NCBI RefSeq assembly: GCF_025336525.1
Contig: NZ_JAOCZP010000002.1
Coordinates: 620,001-684,000 of the forward strand
Length of the DNA stretch: 64,000 nucleotides
From: Chelativorans salis
GTDB taxonomy: Bacteria > Pseudomonadota > Alphaproteobacteria > Rhizobiales > Rhizobiaceae
Direction: 5' to 3'
Shown: positions 11,648-20,284 of the stretch, piece by piece
How the letters are laid out: each line of letters begins with the position of its first letter
Position numbering within the stretch: position 1 is the stretch's first letter
Program-made: the position numbers and the translations under genes
Notes under the pieces: generated by a model
Database searches by the model: none
Seen by the model: only the letters and a program-made list of their open reading frames with translations
Told to the model about the DNA's origin: nothing

Positions 11648-11805
11648 CGGTCCCCCCCCATTCCCCAGCCAGCATGCACGCGTGCTCCCGCGACAGTGGA
11701 CGCGCCACGCCGGAGACTGACAATCATCAAGAATGCACCGCCGTCCGGTGGTTTCAATTTGTCTGTTTGGATTAGGTGGGTGGAGGTGCGTCTAAGCCTT
11801 CGGTC

Positions 11806-12018
11806 GGGACAGCCGAAGCGGCAATATCGACGATACAGCCGACCCGGCATAGAAACCTTCAACGCGACGCGGCCAGACTGCTATCGCGCTTTCGGATCGG
11901 ACTCGTGGAAATTCCGGCGCCGCACCGGGGAAGGCAGGACATCGCCGTCTTCACCACCGGCAATCCGCCGAAAGCCCTACGCCGTCTGGTGCCGGGCTTT
12001 GGTTTCGTCGTCGCCTGA
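11806..12018 (+). pseudogene. Second decayed murI fragment, overlapping the LysR gene end
   Basis: The clearest part is 11909-12018: EIPAPHRGRQDIAVFTTGNPP, then KALRRLVPGFGFVVA and a stop. It lines up with mur[23 protein letters not shown] and [15 protein letters not shown]. Weaker likeness to the murI KRQY segment (near 11814-11830) suggests the fragment once reached further in and suffered an internal deletion. Same orientation as murI and the 9145-9348 fragment. Its last 42 bases are antisense to the final codons of the LysR gene. Confidence 0.65.
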
Positions 12019-12936
12019 ACGCAGAGATGACTCCTCCGGCGCGCCCATCTGCTCGGCAACGGCTTTCAGGATCCAATCGCGGAAAGCACGGATCTTCGGC
12101 GCGTTGCGGCGCCCTTCCGGATAGACCAGCCAGTAACCGAGCCCATCCGTGCAGATGCGCTCGAAGGGCTGAATCAGCAGTCCGTGCGCAAGCTCGCTGC
12201 GATAGAGGGCGGGGGTGAGCATCGCGACGCCTCGTCCGGCCATCGCTGCACGGGCCACCAGCCCCTGCGCGCCCAGCTTGGCGCTCGGCACCTTCAAGGA
12301 GGCTTCGACGGAAAGGCCGAGTGGCTCGAACCAAAGCCGCCACCAGGGATCGTGAGGATCGAGCAACGGCAGGCGCAGGAGATCGGCCGGCGTTTTGATG
12401 CCGCCGATGCTGGCCGCGAGCGAAGGACTCAGCATCGGCGTGAAATTGGCCTCTAGAAGCAGATGGCGCTCGAGGCCCGGCCACGGACCATGGCCGCCGC
12501 GGATGGCAACGTCGACATCCTCGGATTGAAAATCGGCGACACGTTGGGTCGCCTCCAGCCGCACGATGAGTGCGGGGTGGCGCGCCTGGAAGGTGTCGAG
12601 ATTATCCACCAGCCAGTGGGATGCAAAGGTCTGGGCCGTGCTGATCGTGAACTTCCCTTCCTCGACCCCGCGTGCCTCTGCATAGGCAGCAGCAATCCGC
12701 TCGAATGCATCCCGTACCGTCGGCGCAAATCGCCGCCCCGTCTCGGTCAGGCTCACCTGCCTGGGACGACGCGCGAACAGCGGTGCGCCAACCCGGTCCT
12801 CCAGTGCACGGATTTGATAGCTCACGGCGGCCTGCGTCATGCCCAGTTCTTCGCCCGCTTTCGTGAAGCTGCCGTGCCTGGCGGCCGCCTCGAAGGCGCG
12901 GAGCGCGGCCAGCGGCGGCAGCGAGAGAGGCTCCAT
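11977..12936 (-). CDS. LysR-family transcriptional regulator, GcvA-like
   Basis: 319 residues. An N-terminal winged helix-turn-helix (LPPLAALRAFEAAARHGSFT to about residue 65, with TQAAVSYQIRALE as recognition helix) precedes a LysR effector-binding domain. Wording such as DVAIRGGHGPWPG and LLDPHDPWWRLWF is typical of the GcvA-like group. AAGGAG lies ten bases before the ATG. It is divergent from the DUF1127 gene at 13054, with 117 bases between them holding an inverted repeat. The last 13 codons run antisense over the murI remnant, giving a tail (DDETKARHQTA) probably not ancestral. Confidence 0.9.
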   Translation of the reverse strand: MEPLSLPPLAALRAFEAAARHGSFTKAGEELGMTQAAVSYQIRALEDRVGAPLFARRPRQVSLTETGRRFAPTVRDAFERIAAAYAEARGVEEGKFTISTAQTFASHWLVDNLDTFQARHPALIVRLEATQRVADFQSEDVDVAIRGGHGPWPGLERHLLLEANFTPMLSPSLAASIGGIKTPADLLRLPLLDPHDPWWRLWFEPLGLSVEASLKVPSAKLGAQGLVARAAMAGRGVAMLTPALYRSELAHGLLIQPFERICTDGLGYWLVYPEGRRNAPKIRAFRDWILKAVAEQMGAPEESSLRSGDDETKARHQTA

Positions 12937-12962
12937 GGATCAAATCTCCTTATGCTACTCGC

Positions 12963-12997
12963 CTGCAATTCTATTGGATTGGCGGGATAAATTGCAG
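12963..12997. promoter_or_regulatory. Candidate LysR-type binding site in the divergent region
   Basis: CTGCAATT (12963-12970) and AATTGCAG (12990-12997) form a perfect 8-bp inverted repeat separated by 19 bases, between the LysR start (12936) and the DUF1127 start (13054). The position fits a site controlling both genes. Confidence 0.5.
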
Positions 12998-13053
12998 CAC
13001 GCTGTTTTCAGAAAATCAATTCAGCTTTTGCATATGCCTTATGGAGGATTGCT

Positions 13054-13257
13054 ATGCTGGACCGAGTCATCATGGGCGAGTGCGGCGCCGCGGCGCCTTG
13101 GCGACTGCTGCCGCTATGGCGGCTGCTGTGGCGGCGGCGCAGGCTTCGTCTATTTTTGGACGAGGTTCCCGATGGCGTGGCTTACGATATCGGATTAACC
13201 GATCTGCGGCCGCACTACAAAAACGTGAAGGGGAATCCAGGCGGCGGTTCGTGTTGA
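13054..13257 (+). CDS. DUF1127-type small basic protein
   Basis: 67 residues. The middle is rich in Arg, Trp and Leu (WRLLPLWRLLWRRRRLRLF) and is followed by VAYDIGLTDLRPHY, matching the DUF1127 pattern of an amphipathic Arg-rich helix followed by a D-IG-x-x-x-x-D/R motif. GGAGG sits seven bases before the ATG at 13054. DUF1127 proteins in alphaproteobacteria can bind RNA or affect phosphate and carbon metabolism; its role here is not known. The divergent LysR gene is the likely regulator. A second such pair (MocR/DUF1127) is at 22.9-24.6 kb. Confidence 0.7.
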   Translation: MLDRVIMGECGAAAPWRLLPLWRLLWRRRRLRLFLDEVPDGVAYDIGLTDLRPHYKNVKGNPGGGSC

Positions 13258-13265
13258 CTTTATCA

Positions 13266-13293
13266 GGGAAGCGGCGCTGAGGCGCCGCTTCCC
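13266..13293. terminator. Strong hairpin between convergent DUF1127 and protease copy 2 genes
   Basis: GGGAAGCGGCGC and GCGCCGCTTCCC form a perfect 12-bp stem with a TGAG loop. There is no T run on either side, so it is either a weak bidirectional terminator or an mRNA 3'-end stabiliser. Confidence 0.55.
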
Positions 13294-13300
13294 TACAATC

Positions 13301-14896
13301 CTATGCGATCACAGCAGGCTCGCTGAAAACGAAGGAGCTGTCCTCGGGCCTTCCGTGAAATCCTTGCAGAACCACACTGTTGCTTTCAACTATACTGCTG
13401 CCGCCATAGGTGATGCGTGTCCCGTCCTCGAACAGGGTATCGATCCGAAGATCGTCCACGCTGGCGGGCCCGCCGTGAAAGACAAGCTGGTCCACGCCGT
13501 CTTCGAAGTCGATCACCTTGTCGTCTCCCCAGCAGGATACGGGCGATCCCCGGTAGAGTTCGAAGATGAAGCGGTCCGTCCCTTCGCCCCCCGTGAGTTC
13601 GTCGTTACCGGAATAACCAAACAGGGAATCGTTGCCTTCGCCGCCCTCCAACAGGTCGTCGCCGGCCAAGCCATAAAGGACATCGTTGCCCTCGCCGCCT
13701 TCCAGCGTGTCATCCCCGCCATAAACCGGATTAGCTTCCGCGTAGTCTCCGAAAAGGATGTCGTCACCTTCACCGCCATATAGCCTGTCGTCGCCGCCTC
13801 CGCCGTGTAGCGCGTTGGATACCTTGTTGCCCAAAATAAGATCGTTGCCGAGGCCGCCCCTTGCGAACTCGATGACGGTATCGGTGTAGATCGCGATGTT
13901 GCCGATCTTTCCGCCGATGTTGGAAAATGTCCCGCCTCGGAGGTCGATGAACTGGTCGGCATTGAATTTCGAGACGTCAAGCACATCGATGCCACCGGAA
14001 TCGTATATCGTGAAGCTGGTAAGGCTTCCGAATTTGTCGAGGTCGTAAATTTCAGCGGTATTGGGGAAATCGTCGGGATTGGCATTGAAGCCATAGACGG
14101 TATCGCCTGTCCGTGTTTCAGCCGCGCCATAGAGATATTGGACTGCTCGTATGTCCGCCATCTGTGGAGTAATTGGAACGAGCGAAGTTAAATCCGGCTG
14201 CGGAGAATGGACGTACGACATAATGGATATTAGCGACGAGTCGTCATCGAATATACCTCCTTCTTCTATCTCCTCGCGGCTGTTGTATCTGCCGGGGTGG
14301 CCGAGCCCCAAGACATGGCCGATCTCGTGTACCGCTGCGCCCAGGTAAGTTGCCTCCTGGACGGCGTCGATCGTCATCTCATCCATTTTCCGGATCTCCT
14401 TGATCTCCTCGTCGGTGTATCCTCCGCTTTCCTTGAGCTCTTCGTCGCTCATCGACAGATGCGCTCTTTGCGTTGCGAAGTCGGGAGAATTATCGGGAAC
14501 GTTGATGACCGAGCTCCCCCAGGCAAAGCCGTTCGCCTCGCCAGCGTCGGAGTTGGAAAGGTTGGCGCTCACAAAGGTTATATTCGGCGCGTTTTCGCGA
14601 TCGCTGACATAATCAGTAACATTTTTGAACTCTATGTTGGCAACGTCCTTCCAGGTTTGAAGGGCGGTTTCGGTCAATTTCTCCTGTACTTCAGACATGC
14701 CATAACATTTATAGGTGAATTCTCTTTCCTCTCGCGGATTTCCGTCGATGTACTGGGTATCTTTTCTTTCTTGGGCGTCGCCGGCTGGGCTTTTCAGTTC
14801 GTTGGTATAGCGCCAGTAGCCGCTGGTGAGATAATCCGCCAACTCCTGCAGGGATTCCTCCGTAGGGACCTGCATAGGATGCAAATGCGTCGTCAT
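13301..14896 (-). CDS. M10-family (serralysin-type) metalloprotease with RTX repeats, copy 2
   Basis: 531 residues, clearly paralogous to the 7430-9004 product along its whole length. The zinc motif is HEIGHVLGLGHPG (about 189-201) with Met-turn SIMSYV. RTX repeats start near residue 355 (GGGGDDRLYGGEGDDILFG, GGEGNDVLYGLAGDDLLEG) and end in GGEGTDRFIF; the C-terminus is hydrophobic-acidic (SSFVFSEPAVIA) as in type I secreted proteins. No signal peptide. ATG with AAAGGA upstream. Its leader, like that of copy 1, is AT-rich with a TAATAAAAAT...GTATATAA-like stretch. Confidence 0.9.
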   Translation of the reverse strand: MTTHLHPMQVPTEESLQELADYLTSGYWRYTNELKSPAGDAQERKDTQYIDGNPREEREFTYKCYGMSEVQEKLTETALQTWKDVANIEFKNVTDYVSDRENAPNITFVSANLSNSDAGEANGFAWGSSVINVPDNSPDFATQRAHLSMSDEELKESGGYTDEEIKEIRKMDEMTIDAVQEATYLGAAVHEIGHVLGLGHPGRYNSREEIEEGGIFDDDSSLISIMSYVHSPQPDLTSLVPITPQMADIRAVQYLYGAAETRTGDTVYGFNANPDDFPNTAEIYDLDKFGSLTSFTIYDSGGIDVLDVSKFNADQFIDLRGGTFSNIGGKIGNIAIYTDTVIEFARGGLGNDLILGNKVSNALHGGGGDDRLYGGEGDDILFGDYAEANPVYGGDDTLEGGEGNDVLYGLAGDDLLEGGEGNDSLFGYSGNDELTGGEGTDRFIFELYRGSPVSCWGDDKVIDFEDGVDQLVFHGGPASVDDLRIDTLFEDGTRITYGGSSIVESNSVVLQGFHGRPEDSSFVFSEPAVIA

Positions 14897-15615
14897 GATC
14901 GTTATCCTTTGTAATAAAAATAAAGTATATAATGATTTATGGTGCTATATTTTATTCTCCTGTGTTGAATTAATACTAAGATGCACCTAATGTTTCCGTG
15001 TGTCAATGATTCAGAGTTAGGTCGGCCTTCCAGGCTGTAGTGTGCTGCGCGAGACAATCTGTCGTAGGTCCGATGGAAACTGGCACCGGTACGTCCCCTT
15101 CAAATCGGCGCTTCTGTCGCTGTCTCTCTCTTGGGCCGCTATTTAAAGAGTTGTCTTCTTCAAATCCATTTAGATGCCCGTATTATCATAAGATACAATA
15201 CATCTATGATTTTTACCATATTTTATTCCTCATAGTGATAATGTATATGCTAAATGTACATTATAATTACATGTTTCTTTCTAATATCTCTAAATGTTTT
15301 GCAGAGTTGAACTATCGTAACGCGCTTTTACGTTCTGTTATTGAATTCAGCTGGCGGTGCATGGGAGCAGGAGCGTACTTGATTGTTCGCCGTTCTGCAG
15401 GTCAGCCGGGCGTTGACTTTCCTGCCTGCTTCGCCTATTGCCCGCCCCAGCGCGATGGCGTTCACCCGCCGCCGCGTTTTTTGACGTGTCCCGTGGAGAT
15501 CGCCACAAGCGTGCGGCGGTTTCCTGTCAGGCCTCGAAAACGGAGGCCAGAGGAGGGCGCGTTTCCTTCGCTCGGTGCGTGAGGTGCCGGGCGTGTTTGT
15601 TTGAAAGGGAATGCG
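14897..15615. other. 719-base gene-free region with a strongly AT-rich core
   Basis: No gene could be supported here. 14900-15000 is the AT-rich leader of protease copy 2. About 15165-15335 is strikingly AT-rich (runs such as ATTTTTACCATATTTTATTC) against a GC-rich background. From about 15340 the sequence becomes GC-rich again towards rpsD. The open frames over it (for example 15040-15582) lack a ribosome site and any family likeness. The AT-rich core may be silenced or regulatory DNA, or foreign remnants. Confidence 0.6.
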
Positions 15616-16233
15616 ATGAGCAAACGCCACTCTGCAAAATACAAACTCGATCGCCGCTTAGGTGAGAACGTCTGGGGACGGCCCAAGTCGCCCGTCAACC
15701 GCCGTGAGTACGGCCCCGGCGAACACGGCCAGCGCCGCAAAGGCAAGCTGTCCGACTTCGGTCAGCAGCTGCGTGCCAAGCAGAAGCTCAAGGGCCACTA
15801 TGGCGACATCTCCGAGAAGCAGTTCCGCCGCATCTACGACGAGGCGAACCGCCGCAAGGGCGAGACGACGGAGAACCTGATCGGCCTTCTGGAATCGCGC
15901 CTCGACGCCGTCGTCTATCGCGCCAAGTTCGTGCCGACCATCTTTGCCGCGCGCCAGTTCGTCAACCACGGCCACATCAATGTGAATGGCCGCCGCGTCA
16001 ACATCCCGTCCTACCGCTGCAAGCCCGGCGACGTGATCGAGGTGCGCGAGAAGTCGAAGCAGCTCGTCCTCGTGCTGGAGTCGGTTCAGCTCGCCGAGCG
16101 CGACGTGCCGGATTATGTCGAGGCCGACCACAACAAGATGGTTGCCAAGTACATTCGTATTCCGGCTCTTGCCGACGTGCCCTACGCCGTCCACATGGAG
16201 CCGAACCTGGTCATCGAGTTCTACTCGCGCTGA
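15616..16233 (+). CDS. rpsD: 30S ribosomal protein S4
   Basis: Primary 16S rRNA-binding protein of the small subunit. 205 residues from the ATG at 15616 ([20 protein letters not shown]), the usual alphaproteobacterial start; a TTG five codons earlier is less likely. The S4 RNA-binding domain (about 95-155) holds [14 protein letters not shown] and [21 protein letters not shown]. As often in alphaproteobacteria it stands outside the alpha operon, alone, with its own terminator. Confidence 0.97.
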   Translation: MSKRHSAKYKLDRRLGENVWGRPKSPVNRREYGPGEHGQRRKGKLSDFGQQLRAKQKLKGHYGDISEKQFRRIYDEANRRKGETTENLIGLLESRLDAVVYRAKFVPTIFAARQFVNHGHINVNGRRVNIPSYRCKPGDVIEVREKSKQLVLVLESVQLAERDVPDYVEADHNKMVAKYIRIPALADVPYAVHMEPNLVIEFYSR

Positions 16234-16254
16234 CCTGATGGACACCGCTTCGAG

Positions 16255-16280
16255 AAAGGCCGCCATGTGCGGCCTTTTTC
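16255..16280 (+). terminator. Intrinsic terminator of rpsD
   Basis: GGCCGC (16258-16263), a CATGT loop and GCGGCC (16269-16274) followed by TTTTTCTTTT. A good rho-independent terminator 22 bases after the rpsD stop. Confidence 0.85.
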
Positions 16281-16309
16281 TTTTGCGGCTGTGAGGCTAT
16301 GCAGGGGGC

Positions 16310-17185
16310 ATGATGACCGTCCATCAACAGCCCGATTTGGAAGCGCCGGCCGACGCGGCAAGCCATCCGCTCTTTGCGGACGCGCCGTCCTCGGTGGAGT
16401 TCAACAAACTGAGGAAGCGCCTCCTGCGCCAGACGCGCGAAGCGATCGAGGCATTCTCGATGGCTACACCCGGCGCGCGCTGGCTGGTTGCGCTGTCAGG
16501 CGGCAAGGATTCCTACGGCCTGTTGACCGTGCTGCTCGACCTCAAATGGCGCGGCCTCCTGCCGGTCGAGATTCTCGCCTGTAACCTCGACCAGGGCCAG
16601 CCGAATTTCCCGAAGCACGTCCTGCCAGACTATCTCACCCGTCTCGGCGTTCCCCACCGCATCGAGTACCAGGACACCTATTCGGTGGTGACGGACAAGA
16701 TCCCCGAAAGCCGTACCTATTGCTCGCTTTGCTCGCGCCTGCGCCGCGGCCATCTCTATCGCATTGCGCGGGAGGAGGGGTGTTCGGCCCTCGTCCTCGG
16801 CCATCACCGTGAGGACATCCTCGAAACCTTCTTCATGAACCTGTTCCACGGCGGACGGCTCGCTGCGATGCCGCCCAAGCTCCTCAATGACGAGGGCGAT
16901 GTCATGGTGCTACGTCCGCTGAGCTTCTGCGCCGAGGCCGATCTCGAAAAATTCGCGCAAGGTATGCGCTTCCCCATCATCCCGTGCGATCTGTGCGGCA
17001 GCCAGGAGGGGCTGCAGCGGGATGCCATGAAGAGCATGCTTGCCGACATCGAAAGGCGCATGCCCGGCCGCAAGGACACCATGATCCGGGCGCTTGCCAA
17101 TGTGCGCCCCTCGCATCTGCTCGACCGCAGACTGTTCGATTTCGCCGGCCTCACGGCCGATAAGGTCGCCGCCGATGCGCTTTGA
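16310..17185 (+). CDS. ttcA: tRNA 2-thiocytidine synthetase TtcA
   Basis: 291 residues. ATP-dependent PP-loop enzyme that thiolates C32 of certain tRNAs using an iron-sulfur cluster. The PP-loop motif is [12 protein letters not shown] near residue 62. The cluster cysteines are in [11 protein letters not shown] (two Cys, CxxC, near 141) with a further Cys in the [11 protein letters not shown] segment near 225. [10 protein letters not shown] is typical of TtcA. The 3' end overlaps the next gene by 11 bases, so the two are co-transcribed. Confidence 0.93.
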   Translation: MMTVHQQPDLEAPADAASHPLFADAPSSVEFNKLRKRLLRQTREAIEAFSMATPGARWLVALSGGKDSYGLLTVLLDLKWRGLLPVEILACNLDQGQPNFPKHVLPDYLTRLGVPHRIEYQDTYSVVTDKIPESRTYCSLCSRLRRGHLYRIAREEGCSALVLGHHREDILETFFMNLFHGGRLAAMPPKLLNDEGDVMVLRPLSFCAEADLEKFAQGMRFPIIPCDLCGSQEGLQRDAMKSMLADIERRMPGRKDTMIRALANVRPSHLLDRRLFDFAGLTADKVAADAL

Positions 17186-18005
17186 CGAGAATGAGATCGA
17201 GTGGCTGGCCGACCTTATGGCTCAGTCCGCCGCAGCCGAAATCATGCCGCGCTTCCGCAAGCTGGAAGGAGAGGGCATACGCCACAAGACGTCGCCGATC
17301 GATCTGGTGACGGAGGCGGACGTCAATGCGGAGCTTGTGATAGCGCGCGAACTGAGGGCGCGCTACCCCGGTGCCCTGGTGGTGGGCGAAGAGGCCTGCG
17401 CGGACAACCCCTCGATCCTTGCCGGTCTTCAGGAAGCGCAATTCGCCTTCACCATCGATCCCGTCGACGGGACGTTCAATTTCGCCTCCGGCCTGCCGCT
17501 CTTCGGCGTCATGCTTGCCGTCGTGAAGAACGGCGAGGCGGTGGCAGGCATCATCCACGATCCGGTGGGCGGCGACTGGCTGATCGGCGTCAAAGGGGCA
17601 GGCAGTCACATGCGGACGGCGGAGGGAGCCGAGACCCGGCTGCGGGTCGCCGAGCCAGCCGCCGTCTCCAGCATGAGCGGGTCCATTTCCTGGCAGTACC
17701 TGGCCGAGCCCGAGCGCTCGCGTCTTGCGCGCAACCATGCCAGGTGCCGCTCCGCCATCGGCTATCGCTGTGCGGCCCATGAGTATCGCCTGCTTGCCGC
17801 CGGGCACGTCCATTTCGCCGTTTACGCGAAGCTCATGCCCTGGGACCATCTGCCCGGTACCCTGATCCACGGAGAGGCCGGCGGCTATGCCGCGCGTTTC
17901 GACGGCAGTGCCTACCGCCCCTTTCATACCGATGGCGGCCTGCTGGTCGCTCCGGACCCGGAGAGCTGGCGGATCCTCAGAAATGAATTGTGGACCGAAG
18001 CCTAG
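17175..18005 (+). CDS. Inositol monophosphatase family protein
   Basis: 276 residues. Mg2+-dependent phosphatase fold with the metal-site motifs VGEEA (near residue 76), [14 protein letters not shown] (near 97) and the C-terminal [16 protein letters not shown] (near 220). The likely substrate is a sugar or inositol monophosphate, or 3'-phosphoadenosine compounds; the sequence does not decide. The ATG at 17175 lies inside the end of ttcA, indicating translational coupling. The stop overlaps the convergent MFS gene by four bases. Confidence 0.88.
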   Translation: MRFDENEIEWLADLMAQSAAAEIMPRFRKLEGEGIRHKTSPIDLVTEADVNAELVIARELRARYPGALVVGEEACADNPSILAGLQEAQFAFTIDPVDGTFNFASGLPLFGVMLAVVKNGEAVAGIIHDPVGGDWLIGVKGAGSHMRTAEGAETRLRVAEPAAVSSMSGSISWQYLAEPERSRLARNHARCRSAIGYRCAAHEYRLLAAGHVHFAVYAKLMPWDHLPGTLIHGEAGGYAARFDGSAYRPFHTDGGLLVAPDPESWRILRNELWTEA

Positions 18006-19249
18006 ACCGGCGGGTTCACCGTTCTGAAGAGCCTGCCGCGCTCTGCGATCAGCACCAAGATGACGCTGACGGCGGAAACAGCGAAATAGCCGCCCGCAAG
18101 AGGCGTCAGCGTGCCGTTGAAGGCCTGGCCGATCAGCGCTCCCACGATGCCGCCCCCGAGCGTCGTCACGAAGCCCAGCACCGCCGCCGCCGTGCCCGCC
18201 ACATGGCCGAGTGGCTCCATGGCAATGGCGTTGAAGTTGGGGCCTACCCAGCCGAACTGGAACATGGAGAGCGAGAACAGCAGGAAGAAAAGCGGAAAGG
18301 GAATGGACCCCATGAGCGACAGCGCAAGCCAGAGCGCATTGACGCACATGAAGCCCAGGAGCGCGCCATGGGAGAGCCGGCGCATGCCGATGCGGCCGAC
18401 CAGCCGCGAATTGGTGAAGGAGGAGATCGCCATCAGCCCTGCGCCGACGGCAAAGAGCAGTGGGAAGAGGGCTCCCATGTCGTAGATGTCGACATAGATC
18501 TGCTGAGCGGAACTGATAAAGCCGAACAGGGCGCCGAAAATCGCCGTCGTCGCCAGCATGTAGCAAAGCGCAACGCGATTGGTGAGGACGTAGCCGAAGC
18601 CCTGGACGATCGAACGGAGGGAGAGGGCGCGGCGGTTCTCGGGCGCCAGCGTCTCGGGAAGGCGGAACATCGCCCATACCGTCACAGCGAGCGCCACTAC
18701 GGCCATCAGCACAAAGATCAGCGGCCAATCACCGAAGATCATCGCCGCCTGGCCCAGGCTCGGCGCGATGACGGGAATAGCCATGAACACCATCATGATC
18801 AGCGACATGACTTCGGCCATCTGCCTGCCGCCGAAGACATCCCGCACCACCGAGACGGCGATAACGCGCGTCGCGGCAGCACCAACGCCCTGCAGAACGC
18901 GCAGCAGGAGCAGGGCGGCGAAGCTCGGTGCGAATCCGGCGCCAAGAGCCGCGCCGACATAAACCACAAGCCCGAAGAGAAGGGGGCCGCGTCGGCCGAA
19001 GCGGTCGGAAATCGGCCCATAGAAGAGCTGGGCGGCACCGAAGCCGATAATATAGGCGGTGACAACAAATTGCCGATGGTTCTCGTCGCTCACGCCGAGC
19101 GCGGCGCCCATCTGCTGCAGCGCCGGTAGCATGATGTCGACGGCGAGCGCGTTGAGCGCCATCAGCGCGGCCGCAAGGCCTATGAACTCGGCCTTGCCGA
19201 TCGCCACCTGCGATCGGACCGGCTCTTCCCGGGCGGCGGATTCGTCCAT
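18002..19249 (-). CDS. Bcr/CflA-type multidrug efflux transporter (MFS)
   Basis: 415 residues from the ATG at 19249, preceded by GGAG; the longer frame upstream is unlikely. It has 12 predicted membrane helices of the major facilitator superfamily. The drug-exporter pattern is visible in LAVDIMLPALQQMGAALGV (helix 1) and the loop 2-3 motif QLFYGPISDRFGRRGPL. ARVIAVSVVRD-like wording in helix 5 (RVIAVSVVRDVFGG) is typical of the Bcr/CflA subfamily. It should export toxic compounds by proton antiport across the inner membrane. Confidence 0.9.
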   Translation of the reverse strand: MDESAAREEPVRSQVAIGKAEFIGLAAALMALNALAVDIMLPALQQMGAALGVSDENHRQFVVTAYIIGFGAAQLFYGPISDRFGRRGPLLFGLVVYVGAALGAGFAPSFAALLLLRVLQGVGAAATRVIAVSVVRDVFGGRQMAEVMSLIMMVFMAIPVIAPSLGQAAMIFGDWPLIFVLMAVVALAVTVWAMFRLPETLAPENRRALSLRSIVQGFGYVLTNRVALCYMLATTAIFGALFGFISSAQQIYVDIYDMGALFPLLFAVGAGLMAISSFTNSRLVGRIGMRRLSHGALLGFMCVNALWLALSLMGSIPFPLFFLLFSLSMFQFGWVGPNFNAIAMEPLGHVAGTAAAVLGFVTTLGGGIVGALIGQAFNGTLTPLAGGYFAVSAVSVILVLIAERGRLFRTVNPPV

Positions 19250-19446
19250 GGTTAGTGCTCCGGCGGCGACGCGTGCGGGCGCCGTTTTCGACAATACGGT
19301 ACGATCCGGCATCAAGGGCGGCCGGGATCGGATAACGGCAAAAAGACGCGTCGGCCCTGCGGCCAACGCGCCGTAACGACATTAAAATGCCGGCCGCCCC
19401 CGGAAGGCGCATTCACGCAATGCGGGGAGGGCCGTTTCTTGTTTCC

Positions 19447-19782
19447 TTAAGCGGCGCCGCGCGCGCTCACCCCCTTTTCGGCGAAGAACGACTGCAACTC
19501 GCCCGCCTGAAACATCTCACGGATGATATCGCACCCGCCGACAAACTCGCCCTTCACATAGAGCTGCGGAATGGTCGGCCAGTTGGAAAATTCCTTGATG
19601 CCCTGCCGCAGGTCATCCGAGGTGAGCACATTGATGCCCTTATAGTCGACGCCGAGATAGTCGAGGATCTGCACGACCTGCCCCGAAAAGCCGCACTGGG
19701 GAAAGCCGGGCGTGCCCTTCATGAAGAGAACGACGTCGTTCGTCTTCACCTCGTTGTCGATGAATTCGTTGATACCGCTCAT
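19447..19782 (-). CDS. grxD: Monothiol glutaredoxin (Grx4/GrxD type)
   Basis: 111 residues from MSGINEFIDNEVK; a longer frame upstream (to 19818) is less likely. The active-site CGFS motif (PQCGFSGQVVQIL) and the glutathione-binding WPTIPQLYVKGEFVGGCDI are both intact. These proteins carry [2Fe-2S] clusters and work with BolA proteins in iron-sulfur transfer and iron sensing. The bolA-family gene lies a short distance upstream on the same strand, as in most rhizobia. Confidence 0.95.
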   Translation of the reverse strand: MSGINEFIDNEVKTNDVVLFMKGTPGFPQCGFSGQVVQILDYLGVDYKGINVLTSDDLRQGIKEFSNWPTIPQLYVKGEFVGGCDIIREMFQAGELQSFFAEKGVSARGAA

Positions 19783-20108
19783 CGCCTGTCCTTTCGTTGC
19801 CGGGTCAGGACCCGGCATTCGTAAGCTGTGCTGACCAGTATCTATTGCACGATCCCGCCCGGTGCAATGCGGCGGGGGAGATTATGCTGACGAGAGGGAA
19901 GGGAGGTGTCCTTGCGCGAAGGATGTCCAGCTGATTTCTGCTCTCGAGTTGCCCTGACATCTGCCTATTTCCGCTCTTCGGCTGTTCTGTCGAGGCAGGT
20001 GGTCGCCAACGCGGAGATGGAATTTGGATCATCCCCCCTGGTTTGAGATGGTAAGTCAACGCCCTGTGAACGAGCAGCCTTAGCTGCAGGGGGGCATTGC
20101 CCTGAAAT

Positions 20109-20270
20109 GGACGGCGCGATTTCCGGCGTGAGGCCGGCGCTCCAGCTTTCCTTTTGCTCTTGCGTGTAGAACTGATCGGAGATGGCCACGATCGCCCGCT
20201 GATGAACGGCGGGCAACGAGGGTGCGTCGTCGGGAAGGAGATCGCGGATCAGCAGCCTGGATTCGCCCTT
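20109..20270 (-). pseudogene. N-terminal remnant of a GNAT acetyltransferase
   Basis: The frame reads ESRLLIRDLLPDDAPSLP, then AVHQRAIVAISDQFYTQEQ and KESWSAGLTPEIAPS. This resembles the first 50 or so residues of GNAT enzymes (IR-x-x-x-x-DD-x-x-L-x-x-x-H-x-x-AI and YxxEQxxxWxxGLTPE). There is a stop just before the fragment and no start codon. After APS the likeness ends, so only an N-terminal piece is left between grxD and bolA. The rest of the 19783-20284 gap shows nothing I recognise. Confidence 0.5.
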
Positions 20271-20284
20271 CTACACCCCTGCTC

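Noticed and set aside
11776-12018. An 80-residue gene on the plus strand before the LysR end
   Set aside because: Its C-terminal part is the murI remnant; the start region lacks a ribosome site, so it was called a pseudogene instead.
15040-15582. 180-codon open frame over the AT-rich region before rpsD
   Set aside because: No ribosome site, no family likeness, and it spans an abrupt change in base composition.
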